DNA of 64,000 bases from Mesorhizobium sp. dw_380 (lineage in GTDB: Bacteria; Pseudomonadota; Alphaproteobacteria; Rhizobiales; Rhizobiaceae), in the NCBI RefSeq assembly GCF_018588885.1, contig NZ_JAFFIW010000008.1, forward strand, positions 1 to 64,000, in the 5' to 3' direction. The notes beneath the pieces were generated by a model, which made no database searches, had not been told where the DNA came from, and saw only the letters and a list, made by a program, of their open reading frames with translations. A program made the translations under genes and the position numbers. Positions 27,113-36,434 of the stretch are shown here, piece after piece (within the stretch, counting starts at the first letter, position 1; each line of letters begins with the position of its first letter).

Positions 27113-28174
27113 ATGAGCGCAGTTGAAAACGAGGGCGGGCGCGGCGGCGCCCGCGCCTATGCCCTCGCGTCGTCGCTCGGCCGTTTCCTGGTCATCGCGG
27201 TGACGACCTATCTCGGTCTTCTCGCGGTGACCTTCTTCATCGGCCGTGTCATCCCGATCGATCCGGTGCTGGCGGTGCTCGGCGACCGGGCGCCGGCCAA
27301 TGTCGTCGAGCGCACGCGGCGCGAAATGGGTCTGGACCTACCGTTGGTCGAGCAGTTCTACATCTATGTGAAAAATGCCCTGAGTGGCAATTTCGGCACT
27401 TCGGTGCTGACCACCAATGCGGTGATGACCGACATCCGCCGCGCCCTTCCGGCCACCACGGAACTGGCGACGCTGGGAACACTGATCGGTGCGCTGTTCG
27501 GCGTGCCGCTCGGCGTGCTGGCCGCCGTCAGGCGTGGCAGCCTCATCGACCAGATCGTGCGCGTCATTGGCCTGATCGGCTATTCCGTACCGATCTTCTG
27601 GCTCGGCCTGCTCGGGCTTGTCCTGTTCTACGCCAAGCTGCAATGGGTGGCCTTTCCGGCGCGGCTCGATGTCGTCTACGAATACACCTTCACGCCGATC
27701 ACCGGCTTCTACCTTCTCGATGCCGCGATGCAGGGGCAGTGGGATGTCTTCTGGGACGCCTTCCGGCACATTGTCCTGCCGGCCTCGCTGCTCGGCTATT
27801 TTTCGCTCGCCTATATCAGCCGCATGACGCGCTCGTTCATGCTCAACGAACTGGCTCAGGAATACATCGTCGCTGCGCGCGCCAAGGGGCTGTCGGAAAC
27901 CCGCATCATCTGGGGGCACGCGCTGCGCAACGCGGCGGTGCCGATGGTCACGGTGATCGCCCTTTCCTATGCCGGACTGCTTGAAGGCTCGGTGCTGACC
28001 GAGACCGTGTTCTCCTGGCCGGGCATCGGCCTCTACATCACCAACTCGCTGCAGAATGCCGACATGAACGCCGTGCTCGGCGGCACCATCGTCATCGGCT
28101 CGGTGTTCATAGCCATCAATCTCCTATCCGACCTGCTTTACCGCCTGCTCGATCCGAGGACGAAATCCGCATGA
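27113..28174 (+). CDS. dipeptide/oligopeptide-type ABC transporter permease (DppB-like)
   Basis: The 353-residue protein has a first membrane segment with the DppB-type start (LVIAVTTYLGLLAVTFFIGRVIPIDP), then the permease domain with an EAA-type loop ([20 protein letters not shown]) and about six membrane spans. It begins 19 bp after the binding-protein gene, and its stop overlaps the next permease start as ATGA. It forms the channel with the following gene. The substrate is inferred only as a peptide-like solute or other family 5 ligand. Confidence 0.92.
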   Translation: MSAVENEGGRGGARAYALASSLGRFLVIAVTTYLGLLAVTFFIGRVIPIDPVLAVLGDRAPANVVERTRREMGLDLPLVEQFYIYVKNALSGNFGTSVLTTNAVMTDIRRALPATTELATLGTLIGALFGVPLGVLAAVRRGSLIDQIVRVIGLIGYSVPIFWLGLLGLVLFYAKLQWVAFPARLDVVYEYTFTPITGFYLLDAAMQGQWDVFWDAFRHIVLPASLLGYFSLAYISRMTRSFMLNELAQEYIVAARAKGLSETRIIWGHALRNAAVPMVTVIALSYAGLLEGSVLTETVFSWPGIGLYITNSLQNADMNAVLGGTIVIGSVFIAINLLSDLLYRLLDPRTKSA

Positions 28175-29091
28175 GCGTCGAGGCGATCCAGAGCCGTCGC
28201 GACTGGCTGCTCAGCGAGCGGCCGGCGTCCCGCGCGCAGGCGAGGCTCGGCCGCGCCTATGTTGCGTGGCGGCGGTTCTCAGCCAACAGGCTGGCGTTTG
28301 TTGGCCTGCTCATCATCATAGCGCTGCTGGTTGTTGCCGCCTTTGCCGGCGTGCTGGCGCCCTATTCGCCGAGCTTTGGCGACCTCAAGAACGCTCGTCT
28401 GCTGGCGCCGAGTGCGGAGCACTGGTTCGGCACGGACGATCTCGGCCGTGATATCCTTTCGCGCATCCTCTACGGCTCGCGCTGGACGCTCTACGTGGTC
28501 ATCCTTGTCGCCGTCATCGCCGCTCCCATCGGCCTGCTGGTCGGCACCGTCGCCGGCTATGCCGGCGGCTGGACTGACGCCATCCTGATGCGCATCACCG
28601 ACATCTTCCTCGCTTTCCCCAAGCTGGTGCTGGCGCTGGCCTTTGTCGCCGCTCTCGGCCCCGGCATCGAGAATGCGGTGCTGGCGATCGCGATCACCTC
28701 CTGGCCGCCCTATGCGCGCATCGCCCGTGCGGAGACGCTGACCGTGCGCAATTCCGATTACATCAAGGCGGTGCAGCTGATGGGCGCTTCGCCGTTCCGC
28801 ATCGTGCTGCGCCACATCATGCCGCTCTGCATCTCCTCGCTGATCGTCCGGGTGACGCTCGATATGGCCGGCATCATCCTGACCGCTGCCGGTCTTGGCT
28901 TCCTCGGCCTCGGCGCTCAGCCGCCGCTGCCGGAATGGGGCACGATGATAGCGTCGGGTCGTCGCTTCGTGCTCGACCAATGGTGGGTGGCCGGAGCGCC
29001 GGGCTTCGCCATCCTCATCGTCAGCCTCGGCTTCAACCTGCTTGGCGACGGCCTGCGCGACGCACTCGATCCCCGCAGCGGTGACCAATGA
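28171..29091 (+). CDS. dipeptide/oligopeptide-type ABC transporter permease (DppC-like)
   Basis: The 306-residue protein has the OppC N-terminal membrane segment (LAFVGLLIIIALLVVAAFAG), the periplasmic HWFGTDDLGRDILSRILYG motif diagnostic of DppC/OppC proteins, and an EAA-type loop (SDYIKAVQLMGASPFRIVLRH). It overlaps its neighbours on both sides by ATGA, indicating tight translational coupling across the operon. Confidence 0.93.
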   Translation: MSVEAIQSRRDWLLSERPASRAQARLGRAYVAWRRFSANRLAFVGLLIIIALLVVAAFAGVLAPYSPSFGDLKNARLLAPSAEHWFGTDDLGRDILSRILYGSRWTLYVVILVAVIAAPIGLLVGTVAGYAGGWTDAILMRITDIFLAFPKLVLALAFVAALGPGIENAVLAIAITSWPPYARIARAETLTVRNSDYIKAVQLMGASPFRIVLRHIMPLCISSLIVRVTLDMAGIILTAAGLGFLGLGAQPPLPEWGTMIASGRRFVLDQWWVAGAPGFAILIVSLGFNLLGDGLRDALDPRSGDQ

Positions 29092-29921
29092 GCACACTTC
29101 TCGAGGTCGAGGACCTGCGCGTCACTTTTCCGACCCGCACCGGGCTGATCGAGGCGGTGCGCGGCGTCTCTTTTTCGCTTGGCCGCGAGCGCCTTGGCAT
29201 CGTCGGCGAGTCGGGCTCAGGCAAATCCCAGACCGGCCGCGCCATTATGGGGCTGACGCCGCCCCAGGCCCGGATATCGGCGAAGAGACTGGCCTTTGAC
29301 GGCATCGACCTGCTCAGCATCTCGCCGCGCGAACGCCGCGCACTGCGGGGAAACCGCATCGCCATGATCCTGCAGGACCCAAAATATTCGCTCGACCCGG
29401 TGATGAGCATCGGCCGCCAGATCGTCGAGACGCTGCGCACGCATGAAAAGGTCGGCAAGGCCGAGGCGCGCGAGCGGGCGCTGGCCATGCTCGAAGCGGT
29501 GCAGATCCGCGACCCCAGGCGCGTCTTCGACCTGCATCCGCACGAGGTGTCGGGCGGCATGGGCCAGCGTGCGATGATCGCCATGATGCTGATCGCCGGG
29601 CCGGAAATGATGATCGCCGACGAGCCGACCTCGGCGCTCGACGTCACGGTGCAGCTCGACGTGCTCGGCATTCTCGACCGGCTGGTCAGCGAGCGCGGCA
29701 TGGGGCTGATCTTCATCTCGCACGATCTGCGCCTGGTCTCCTCCTTCTGCGACCGCGTCATCGTCATGTATGCCGGCAAGGTGGTCGAGCAGCTCAAGGC
29801 CTCGGAATTGAGCCAGGCCCAGCATCCCTACACGCGCGGCCTGCTCAACTGCATGCCCAAGATCGGCGCCGACCGTCACCCGCTGCCGGTGCTCGACCGC
29901 AAGCCGGAGTGGGCGGCATGA
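29088..29921 (+). CDS. dipeptide/oligopeptide-type ABC transporter ATP-binding protein (DppD-like)
   Basis: The 277-residue ATPase has Walker [12 protein letters not shown], signature VSGGMGQRAMIA and Walker [13 protein letters not shown], followed by the H-loop FISHDLR and the C-terminal HPYTRGLL segment typical of oligopeptide importers. The signature reads GGMGQR rather than GGQRQR, which is common in DppD-type members. Start and stop both overlap neighbouring genes. Confidence 0.93.
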   Translation: MSTLLEVEDLRVTFPTRTGLIEAVRGVSFSLGRERLGIVGESGSGKSQTGRAIMGLTPPQARISAKRLAFDGIDLLSISPRERRALRGNRIAMILQDPKYSLDPVMSIGRQIVETLRTHEKVGKAEARERALAMLEAVQIRDPRRVFDLHPHEVSGGMGQRAMIAMMLIAGPEMMIADEPTSALDVTVQLDVLGILDRLVSERGMGLIFISHDLRLVSSFCDRVIVMYAGKVVEQLKASELSQAQHPYTRGLLNCMPKIGADRHPLPVLDRKPEWAA

Positions 29922-30664
29922 GCTCTGCGATTGCCCTCGACAGGCTGGAGGTGATCTTCGACCGGTTTCGCGCGCTCAACGGCGTCAGCCTCGATGTACA
30001 GCCGGGCGAATCCTTCGGCCTGGTCGGCGAATCCGGCTCCGGCAAATCGACGCTGCTGAGGGCAATCGCCGGCTTGGCGCCGGTCGCCTCGGGCAACATC
30101 ACCGTCAACGGCAAGACGCTTGGCACGCGCCGCGACAAGGCCTTTTACCGCGAAGTGCAGATGGTCTTCCAGGATCCGTACGGCTCGCTGCATCCGCGCC
30201 AGACAGTCGACCGCCTGCTGCAGGAGCCGCTTGCCATCCATGGTTTTGCCGACGGCGAAAAGCGCATCGAACGCGCACTCGACGAGGTCGGCCTCGGCAA
30301 CGGTTTCCGCTTCCGCTACGCACATCAGCTCTCGGGCGGCCAGCGCCAGCGCGTGGCGATCGCGCGCGCGCTGATCCTCGAACCGTCGATCCTGCTGCTC
30401 GACGAGCCGACCTCGGCGCTCGATGCCTCGGTGCAGGCGGAGGTGCTCAACCTCCTGGAAGAGGTCCGCCGGCGGCGCAAGCTGACCTTCCTGATGGTCA
30501 GCCACGACCTCGCCATCATCACCCACATGTGCGAGCGGCTGATGGTGATGCAAGGCGGCGAGGCAGTGGAGAATCTGGCGGCGGGCGACCTCGTCGAGCG
30601 CCGCGTCACCAAGGATTATACGCGCAATTTGTTACGAGCCAGCGACGGGTTTGTGAGAGTGTAG
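29918..30664 (+). CDS. dipeptide/oligopeptide-type ABC transporter ATP-binding protein (DppF-like)
   Basis: The 248-residue ATPase has Walker [13 protein letters not shown]-loop MVFQDPYGSLHPRQTV, signature [15 protein letters not shown], Walker [13 protein letters not shown] and H-loop MVSHDLA. It is slightly short for DppF (about 320 residues in enterobacteria) because the C-terminal peptide-importer extension is reduced, although KDYTRNLL is still present. It is the last gene of the operon; a foldback repeat starts 27 bp after its stop and may act in transcript ending. Confidence 0.92.
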   Translation: MSSAIALDRLEVIFDRFRALNGVSLDVQPGESFGLVGESGSGKSTLLRAIAGLAPVASGNITVNGKTLGTRRDKAFYREVQMVFQDPYGSLHPRQTVDRLLQEPLAIHGFADGEKRIERALDEVGLGNGFRFRYAHQLSGGQRQRVAIARALILEPSILLLDEPTSALDASVQAEVLNLLEEVRRRRKLTFLMVSHDLAIITHMCERLMVMQGGEAVENLAAGDLVERRVTKDYTRNLLRASDGFVRV

Positions 30665-30690
30665 CTGAATTTTCGACGTCGAGTTCCTTC

Positions 30691-30850
30691 GCGCCCCCCT
30701 CTGGCCTGCCGGCCATCTCCCCCACGGGTGGGGAGATCGGCTGTCATCTCGGCTTTCGCCAATCACCATCGTGGCATGCTTGAGCGTGGCGCGGAAGCCG
30801 CCGATCTCCCCCTTGTGGGGGAGATGTCCGGTAGGACAGAGGGGGGCGCA
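30691..30850. repeat. foldback (MITE-like) intergenic repeat, copy 3
   Basis: The arms at 30691-30740 and 30801-30850 are inverted copies with GCGCCCCCCTCTG at the outer ends and GCCGGCCATCTCCCCC inside. The spacer has GGCTTTCGCCAATCACCATCG, matching copy 2 and the complement of copy 1. It fills the gap between the convergent ABC transporter and RND pump operons. Confidence 0.8.
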
Positions 30851-30879
30851 CGGAACGCGACGCTGATCGCAACTTGTCT

Positions 30880-33800
30880 TCAAACCCTGCCGCTTTCCGG
30901 GATGATATCATCGGCCGGAGCGGTGCGCTCCTGCCTCTCCTTCGGCTCCTTGATCCTGAACCAAGTCACATAAAGCGCCGGCAGGAACAGCAGCGTGATC
31001 GCCGTACCCGCGATGATGCCGCCCATCATCGCATAGGCCATCGGCCCCCAGAACACTTCGCGCGCGATCGGGATCAGTGCCAGACTGGCGGCGGCCGCCG
31101 TCAGCGCGATCGGCCTCATGCGGTGTTCGGTCGCCTCGATGACTGCAGCCCAACGGTGCTTGCCGTCCCGGACGAGGTCCTCGATCTGCACGATCAGGAT
31201 GACCGAGTTGCGGATCAGGATGCCGATCAGCGCCAGCACGCCCAGGATGGCGACAAAGCCGAGCGGCGCGCCGCTCGGCACAAGGGCCGCCACCACGCCG
31301 ATCAGGCCGAGCGGTGCCACGGCAACGACCAGGAACAGGCGCTGGAAGCTTTGCAACTGCACCATCAGGATCGTCGCCATGACGAACAGCATCAACGGCA
31401 CGACGGCGGCGATCGGTCCCTGGCTTTTGGCACTCTCCTCGACCGAGCCGGCGGTGGCGATCGAATAGCCTGGCGGCAACTTGGCGATGAAGGCATCGAC
31501 CGACGGCTTCAGTTCGTTGACGACCGTGGCCGGCAGCACGTCGCCGACGAGGCCGGCCCGCACGGTGATCGTCGGAATGCGGTCCCGCCGCCACACCGCC
31601 GGCTGTTCGAGGTCGTAGCGGAAGTTGGCGACCGCCGCGAGCGGGATCGCTTCGCCGGTGCTGGTCGGCAGCTGCATGTTCTGCAACGTCCCGATCGAGC
31701 CGCGCTCGGCCTCACGTGAGCGCGCGACGACATTGATCAGATAGGTGGCGTCGAGCACTTGCGTGATGGTGGCGCCGCCGACCGTGCTGTTCAGCGCGCT
31801 GGCGATGTCGGAGGAGGTGATGCCGAGCTGGCGTGCCTTGTCCTGCAGCACGTCGACCCTCAGCACGCGTTGCGGTTCGTTCCAGTCGAAGGTCGGCGCG
31901 GCGAGCTTGGGATTGGCCGAGATGACGCCGGCGAATTGCTGCGCCAGCCCGCGCACCGTCTGGATGTCGGGCCCGCCGACGCGGTACTGCACCGGACGGC
32001 CGACCGGCGGCCCGAGCTCGAGCGGCTTGACGAAGGCGTCGGTGCCGACGAATTCCTCGCGCAGCAGCTTCTCCAGCGCCGGCTTCACCCGGTTGCGCGC
32101 CTCGATGCTCTTGGTGACGATGACGGTCTGCCCGAAATAGGGGTTGGCCGGCTGCACGTCGTAGGCCAGTACGAAGCGCACCGCGCCCTGGCCGATATAG
32201 GACGAGAAATGGTCGATGTCGGGATTGCCGACCAGCGCCCGCTGCTCGAACCGCTCCATCTGCTCGCGCGTGTCGGCGATCGACGCATTCTGCGGCAGGT
32301 TCCAGTCGACGATCAACTCCGGCCGGTCCGATGGCGGGAAGAACTGCTGCTGCACCAGGCCGAAGCCGGCGATCGAGGCGGCAAACACCAGCACGGTGAC
32401 GATGATGGTCAGCCAGTGATGGCGCACCGAGCCGACAAGCACGCGCCGGAACAGCGAGGTGAGGCGGCCCGGCTGGTCGTGATGCTTGGTCTTCATCGTC
32501 GCCGGCAGGATGGTGACGCCAAGCAGCGGCGCAAACAGCACCGCAACGATCCATGACACCAGCAGCGACACGGCGATGACGACGAAAAGGGTGAAGGTGT
32601 ATTCGCCTGCGGCGCTGTTGTTGAGGCCGATCGGGATGAAGCCGGCGACCGTCACCAGCGTGCCGGTCAGCATCGGGAAGGCGGTGGAGGTGTAGACATA
32701 GGTCGCCGCCTTGCGCAGATTGTCGCCGACCTCCAGCCGCGCCACCATCATCTCGACCGCGATCATCGCGTCGTCGACCAGGAGCCCGAGCGCGATGATC
32801 AGGGCGCCCAGCGAAATGCGCTGCAGCGAGATGCCGAGATAGGCCATGACCGTGAAGGTGATGGCCAGCACCAGCGGGATCGACAGCGCCACGACGAAGC
32901 CGGCGCGCATGCCGAGGCTGATGAACGACACGGCGAGCACGATGGCGACAGCCTCGAACAGCGCGCGCGTAAAGCCCGAGACGGCCTCTTCGACGATGAC
33001 CGGCTGGTCGGCGACCAGATGCACGCCGACGCCGACCGGCAGGTCGGCCAGCACCTTGTCCATTTCCTTGTGCAGTGCCTCGCCGAACTCCAGCAGATTG
33101 GCGTTGGGCTTCATGCCGATGGCCAGCCCGATCGCGTCCTGGCCGTTGAAGCGGAACAGTGCCGTCGGCGGATCGACGTAGCCGCGCCTGATCGTCGCCA
33201 CGTCGCTCAGCCGGAAGAAGCGGTCGTTGACGCGCAGATTGATGGCGCGAAGGCTTTCCTCGGAGGTGAACTGGCCGCCGACGCGCACGCTGATGCGCTC
33301 AGGCCCCGACTGGATGACACCGGACGGCGTGATCGCGTTCTGTGCTTGGAGACTCGCCACGATCGCCTGCTGGTTGAGACCGAGCGCTGCGATCTGGCGG
33401 GTCGAGAATTCGAGATAGATCGCCTCGTCCTGCGCGCCGACCAGGTCGACCTTGCCGGCATTGGGCACGGTCAGGATCTTCGTGCGGGCATCCTCGACAT
33501 AGTCGCGCAGCTGGCGCGGCGTCAGCCCGTCCGACGTGAAGGCGTAGATGTTGCCGTAGACGTCGCCGAAGCGGTCGTTGAAGAACGGCCCCTGCACGCC
33601 TTGCGGCAACTGTGCCGCGATGTCGTTGACCATGTTGCGCACCTGAATCCAGTTCGGCACGACATCACGCGCCTTGGTGGTGTCCTTCAGGTTGACGAAG
33701 ATGACGGTCTGCCCGGCGGTGGTGACGGATCTGGTGAAGTCGAGGCTGTCGAGCTCCTCGAGTTTCTTCTCGATGCGGTCGGTCACCTGCTGCACGGTCT

Positions 33801-33981
33801 CCTTGACCGAGGCGCCGGGCCAGTTGGCCTGGACGATCATCGTCTTGATGGTGAAGTTGGGGTCTTCCTCGCGACCGAGATTGAGGTAGGAGAAGATGCC
33901 GGCCACCACGAAGACCAGCATGAAATACCAAACCATGGAGCGATGGCTGAGGGCCCAGTCGGAGAGATTGAAGCCCTTCAT
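30880..33981 (-). CDS. RND-family efflux transporter, inner-membrane pump
   Basis: The 1033-residue protein has the twelve-span AcrB/MexB-like plan with two large periplasmic loops. The start carries the DWALSHRSMVWYFM segment and the EDPNF block seen in proteobacterial multidrug-type RND pumps. The proton-relay aspartate pair is intact in LGLLVDDAMIAVEM (near residue 400). It exports hydrophobic or amphiphilic compounds by proton antiport together with adaptor and outer-membrane partners. Two adaptor genes lie immediately upstream and overlap in order; no outer-membrane channel gene is present in the window. Substrates cannot be predicted; the pump belongs to the hydrophobe/multidrug group rather than the heavy-metal group. 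Confidence 0.93.
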   Translation of the reverse strand: MKGFNLSDWALSHRSMVWYFMLVFVVAGIFSYLNLGREEDPNFTIKTMIVQANWPGASVKETVQQVTDRIEKKLEELDSLDFTRSVTTAGQTVIFVNLKDTTKARDVVPNWIQVRNMVNDIAAQLPQGVQGPFFNDRFGDVYGNIYAFTSDGLTPRQLRDYVEDARTKILTVPNAGKVDLVGAQDEAIYLEFSTRQIAALGLNQQAIVASLQAQNAITPSGVIQSGPERISVRVGGQFTSEESLRAINLRVNDRFFRLSDVATIRRGYVDPPTALFRFNGQDAIGLAIGMKPNANLLEFGEALHKEMDKVLADLPVGVGVHLVADQPVIVEEAVSGFTRALFEAVAIVLAVSFISLGMRAGFVVALSIPLVLAITFTVMAYLGISLQRISLGALIIALGLLVDDAMIAVEMMVARLEVGDNLRKAATYVYTSTAFPMLTGTLVTVAGFIPIGLNNSAAGEYTFTLFVVIAVSLLVSWIVAVLFAPLLGVTILPATMKTKHHDQPGRLTSLFRRVLVGSVRHHWLTIIVTVLVFAASIAGFGLVQQQFFPPSDRPELIVDWNLPQNASIADTREQMERFEQRALVGNPDIDHFSSYIGQGAVRFVLAYDVQPANPYFGQTVIVTKSIEARNRVKPALEKLLREEFVGTDAFVKPLELGPPVGRPVQYRVGGPDIQTVRGLAQQFAGVISANPKLAAPTFDWNEPQRVLRVDVLQDKARQLGITSSDIASALNSTVGGATITQVLDATYLINVVARSREAERGSIGTLQNMQLPTSTGEAIPLAAVANFRYDLEQPAVWRRDRIPTITVRAGLVGDVLPATVVNELKPSVDAFIAKLPPGYSIATAGSVEESAKSQGPIAAVVPLMLFVMATILMVQLQSFQRLFLVVAVAPLGLIGVVAALVPSGAPLGFVAILGVLALIGILIRNSVILIVQIEDLVRDGKHRWAAVIEATEHRMRPIALTAAAASLALIPIAREVFWGPMAYAMMGGIIAGTAITLLFLPALYVTWFRIKEPKERQERTAPADDIIPESGRV

Positions 33982-35057
33982 CAGACGCCGCCCTCCGGCA
34001 CTTTGACCTTCTGGCCTTCACTCAGGCTGTGGACACCCGCCGTGACGACGCGCATGCCGGCCTCAAGCCCTTCGGTCACCGTGAAGGTGCCGCCATACTT
34101 CGACGCGATCTTGATGTCGCGCGCGCTCACGCTCGATGTCCGCGGGTCGACGATCCACACCTTGTCGGAACCATTCTTTTGGAGCAGTGCCGACATGGGC
34201 AGTTCGATCGTCGGCGCCACCTTGGTCATGCGGGTCGCTGTTACCGTCGAGCCGAGCCGGAAGGCCTGCGGCGGATCGGTGAGCGCCAGCTTGACGCGCC
34301 GGGTGCGGGTCGAGCCCTCGGCCTGCGGCGCGATCTCGCGCAGTTTGGCCTCGGTCTGGATCGTCGGCAGCGATTGCAGGATGACCTGGAACGGCGTGCC
34401 GGCGCTGAGATCGCCGGTCAACTGATCGGGAATATCGACCACCGCTTCGCGCAGGTCCGAACGCGCCACGGTGACGACCGTCTGGCCCGCCGAGACCGTC
34501 TGGCCGACCTCGGCGCCGACGGCGGTAACGACGCCGTCGAAATCCGAGAACAGCCTGGCATAGCCAAGCTGTTCCTGTGACTTGGCAAGCGAAGCCTTGG
34601 CCCGCTCCACATTGGCCTCGGCCGCCTTCCTTGCCTGCTGCGCGGCATCGAAGACAGCCTGCGTGGCATTGGCGGCGGCAAGCAGCTGGCGCTGGCGCTC
34701 CTCGCTTGCGGCGGCGTTGGCGAACTGTGCCTCGGCGTTGGAGAGTTCCGCCTTGGCCGCCTGGACAGCGAGATCCAGCGCGGTTGGATCGAGCGCGGCG
34801 ATCGTCGTGCCCTTGCTGACGATGTCGCCGACCTTGACGTCGCGCGAGACAACCCGGCCAAGCAGGCGGAAAGCAAGGTCGGCGCTGACCTGCGGCTCGA
34901 CCGAGCCGGCAAAGCCGAAAATCTGCGTGGTGCGCGGCTCGACCACCACTGACAGCACCGGCCGGATGATCTCCGGCGGTTTTTCCTCCGATTTCGAGCA
35001 GGACGCGAGCGCGCCAAGCATGAGCACGCCGAACAGGATATGTGGCAGCCGGCTCAT
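33981..35057 (-). CDS. RND efflux periplasmic adaptor, lipoprotein (second of two)
   Basis: The 358-residue protein has a signal peptide ending in the lipobox LASC (C20), so it is anchored to the inner membrane by lipid. A beta-barrel/lipoyl domain, an alpha-helical hairpin (KAELSNAEAQFANAAASEERQ to KAAEANVERAKASLAK) and a further beta-barrel follow, as in AcrA/MexA. The stop overlaps the pump start, and its own start overlaps the other adaptor (ATGA). Confidence 0.9.
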   Translation of the reverse strand: MSRLPHILFGVLMLGALASCSKSEEKPPEIIRPVLSVVVEPRTTQIFGFAGSVEPQVSADLAFRLLGRVVSRDVKVGDIVSKGTTIAALDPTALDLAVQAAKAELSNAEAQFANAAASEERQRQLLAAANATQAVFDAAQQARKAAEANVERAKASLAKSQEQLGYARLFSDFDGVVTAVGAEVGQTVSAGQTVVTVARSDLREAVVDIPDQLTGDLSAGTPFQVILQSLPTIQTEAKLREIAPQAEGSTRTRRVKLALTDPPQAFRLGSTVTATRMTKVAPTIELPMSALLQKNGSDKVWIVDPRTSSVSARDIKIASKYGGTFTVTEGLEAGMRVVTAGVHSLSEGQKVKVPEGGV

Positions 35058-36193
35058 TGGCCCGCTCCCGATATCTCGATCGTCTGTCCAGGACTGAGCA
35101 ATTGTCCGCCTGACGTAACAACGCTTTGCCCCTCGTCCAGTCCCTTGGCGATCACGACCGTGCCCGAATCGAAGGCCAGCACCTCGACCGGCGCCATCGT
35201 CACCGCCTTGGTCGACGGATCGACGATCCAGACCGCCGGCTTGCCGGCGCTGGACGTCAGCGCCTGCCAGGGCAGCAGAATCGCCTTCGCCGGCTTGGCA
35301 CTGACCGAGCCGATGACGGCCGCACCCAGCGGCATCCCCGCGGGCGTGTCGGAAATGCCGACCTTGACCCGGATCGAGCCCGAAGCCGGATCAACCGCCG
35401 GCGAGATTTCGCGCACCTTGCCCGTCGTCCTGATCTGCGGGTCGGACAACAATGTGATCGTCACCGCCGGAGAGGCCGGTGTCCTGGCGACCAGCGTCTC
35501 CTGGACGTTGAACACGGCGTCACGGTCACCGTCCTCGGCGACAGTAAAGACGGTCTGCGCCGCTTGCACCACCTGGCCGGTTTCGACCTGGCGGGCGGTG
35601 ATGACGCCGGCGGCACCCGCCTTGAGCTCGGTGAAGGACAGGTTCTGCTGGGCGTTGGAGAGGGCGCTCCGCGCCGCATCGACGCTGCCTTGCGCAACCT
35701 TCAGCGCCTGGTCGGCCGCGTCATAGTCGCGCCTGGTGGTGAAGCCCTGCGCAAGCAGCGTCTTCTGCCGCTCGAAGGCGGCGGCGGACTGGGTCAGCTG
35801 CGCCTGCGCTGCGTCAAGGTCGGCCTGTGCGGATCGCAGATCGGATTCCTGCTCCTGCGGATCGATGCGGGCAAGCACAGCACCCTGCTCGACATGCTGG
35901 CCGACATCGACAAGCCGCTCGGCGACGCGGCCGCCGACACGGAACGACAGATTGTTCAGCGTGCGTGCCGCGATCACCCCGGTCAGCGAGGTCCTCGGTG
36001 CATAGTCGGCCATCGCCACAGTCTCGGTGCGCACCATGATGGGCAGTTTTTTGGCTGCCGCTTCCTGCTTCTGACAACCGGCCAGCAGCAACGCGGCCGT
36101 GCAGACGCATATTGCCGGGATGGCTGGAAAGGACGAAAGGCTGGAGATCTTGACGGATGGCGGCGAGACGGACGATGTCGCGTTCCTGCTCAT
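35054..36193 (-). CDS. RND efflux periplasmic adaptor, lipoprotein (first of two)
   Basis: The 379-residue adaptor has a long N-terminus ending in the lipobox LLLAGC (C40). The helical hairpin (DLRSAQADLDAAQAQLTQSAA, QALKVAQGSVDAARSALSNA) and lipoyl halves (GVIAARTLNNLSFRVGGRV) are clear. I place the start at the ATG at 36193; the frame extends upstream to 36499 without support. It begins the adaptor-adaptor-pump operon and is divergent from gabT; no TetR-type regulator gene is present alongside. Confidence 0.88.
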   Translation of the reverse strand: MSRNATSSVSPPSVKISSLSSFPAIPAICVCTAALLLAGCQKQEAAAKKLPIMVRTETVAMADYAPRTSLTGVIAARTLNNLSFRVGGRVAERLVDVGQHVEQGAVLARIDPQEQESDLRSAQADLDAAQAQLTQSAAAFERQKTLLAQGFTTRRDYDAADQALKVAQGSVDAARSALSNAQQNLSFTELKAGAAGVITARQVETGQVVQAAQTVFTVAEDGDRDAVFNVQETLVARTPASPAVTITLLSDPQIRTTGKVREISPAVDPASGSIRVKVGISDTPAGMPLGAAVIGSVSAKPAKAILLPWQALTSSAGKPAVWIVDPSTKAVTMAPVEVLAFDSGTVVIAKGLDEGQSVVTSGGQLLSPGQTIEISGAGQ

Positions 36194-36383
36194 GGGCTCC
36201 CCCAGCCGCAGGCTGCTCGCTGATCGCGATACCGCGCGGACATCAGAAGGATAGTCGATCCCCCGAAAAAGGGAACCGGTCTCGCACGCGTATCGCCCGT
36301 CTGGTTGAGGGCCGGGATGATCCGCCTGTCGCAGGCCCAATCGCCTGCCGGTGGTGCCGACTTGAGCAAAACGTGAAATAAGG

Positions 36384-36398
36384 TCAGAAGACATCTGA
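36384..36398. promoter_or_regulatory. candidate operator palindrome upstream of gabT
   Basis: TCAGA-AGACA-TCTGA is a perfect 5-5-5 inverted repeat 36 bp before the gabT start, in the 241-bp intergenic region shared with the divergent efflux operon. Its size suits a GntR- or MarR-type site, but no regulator is encoded nearby and chance occurrence is possible. Confidence 0.25.
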
Positions 36399-36434
36399 TC
36401 AACGAGAACGGGCGCCGGCCCGATGAGGGATATC

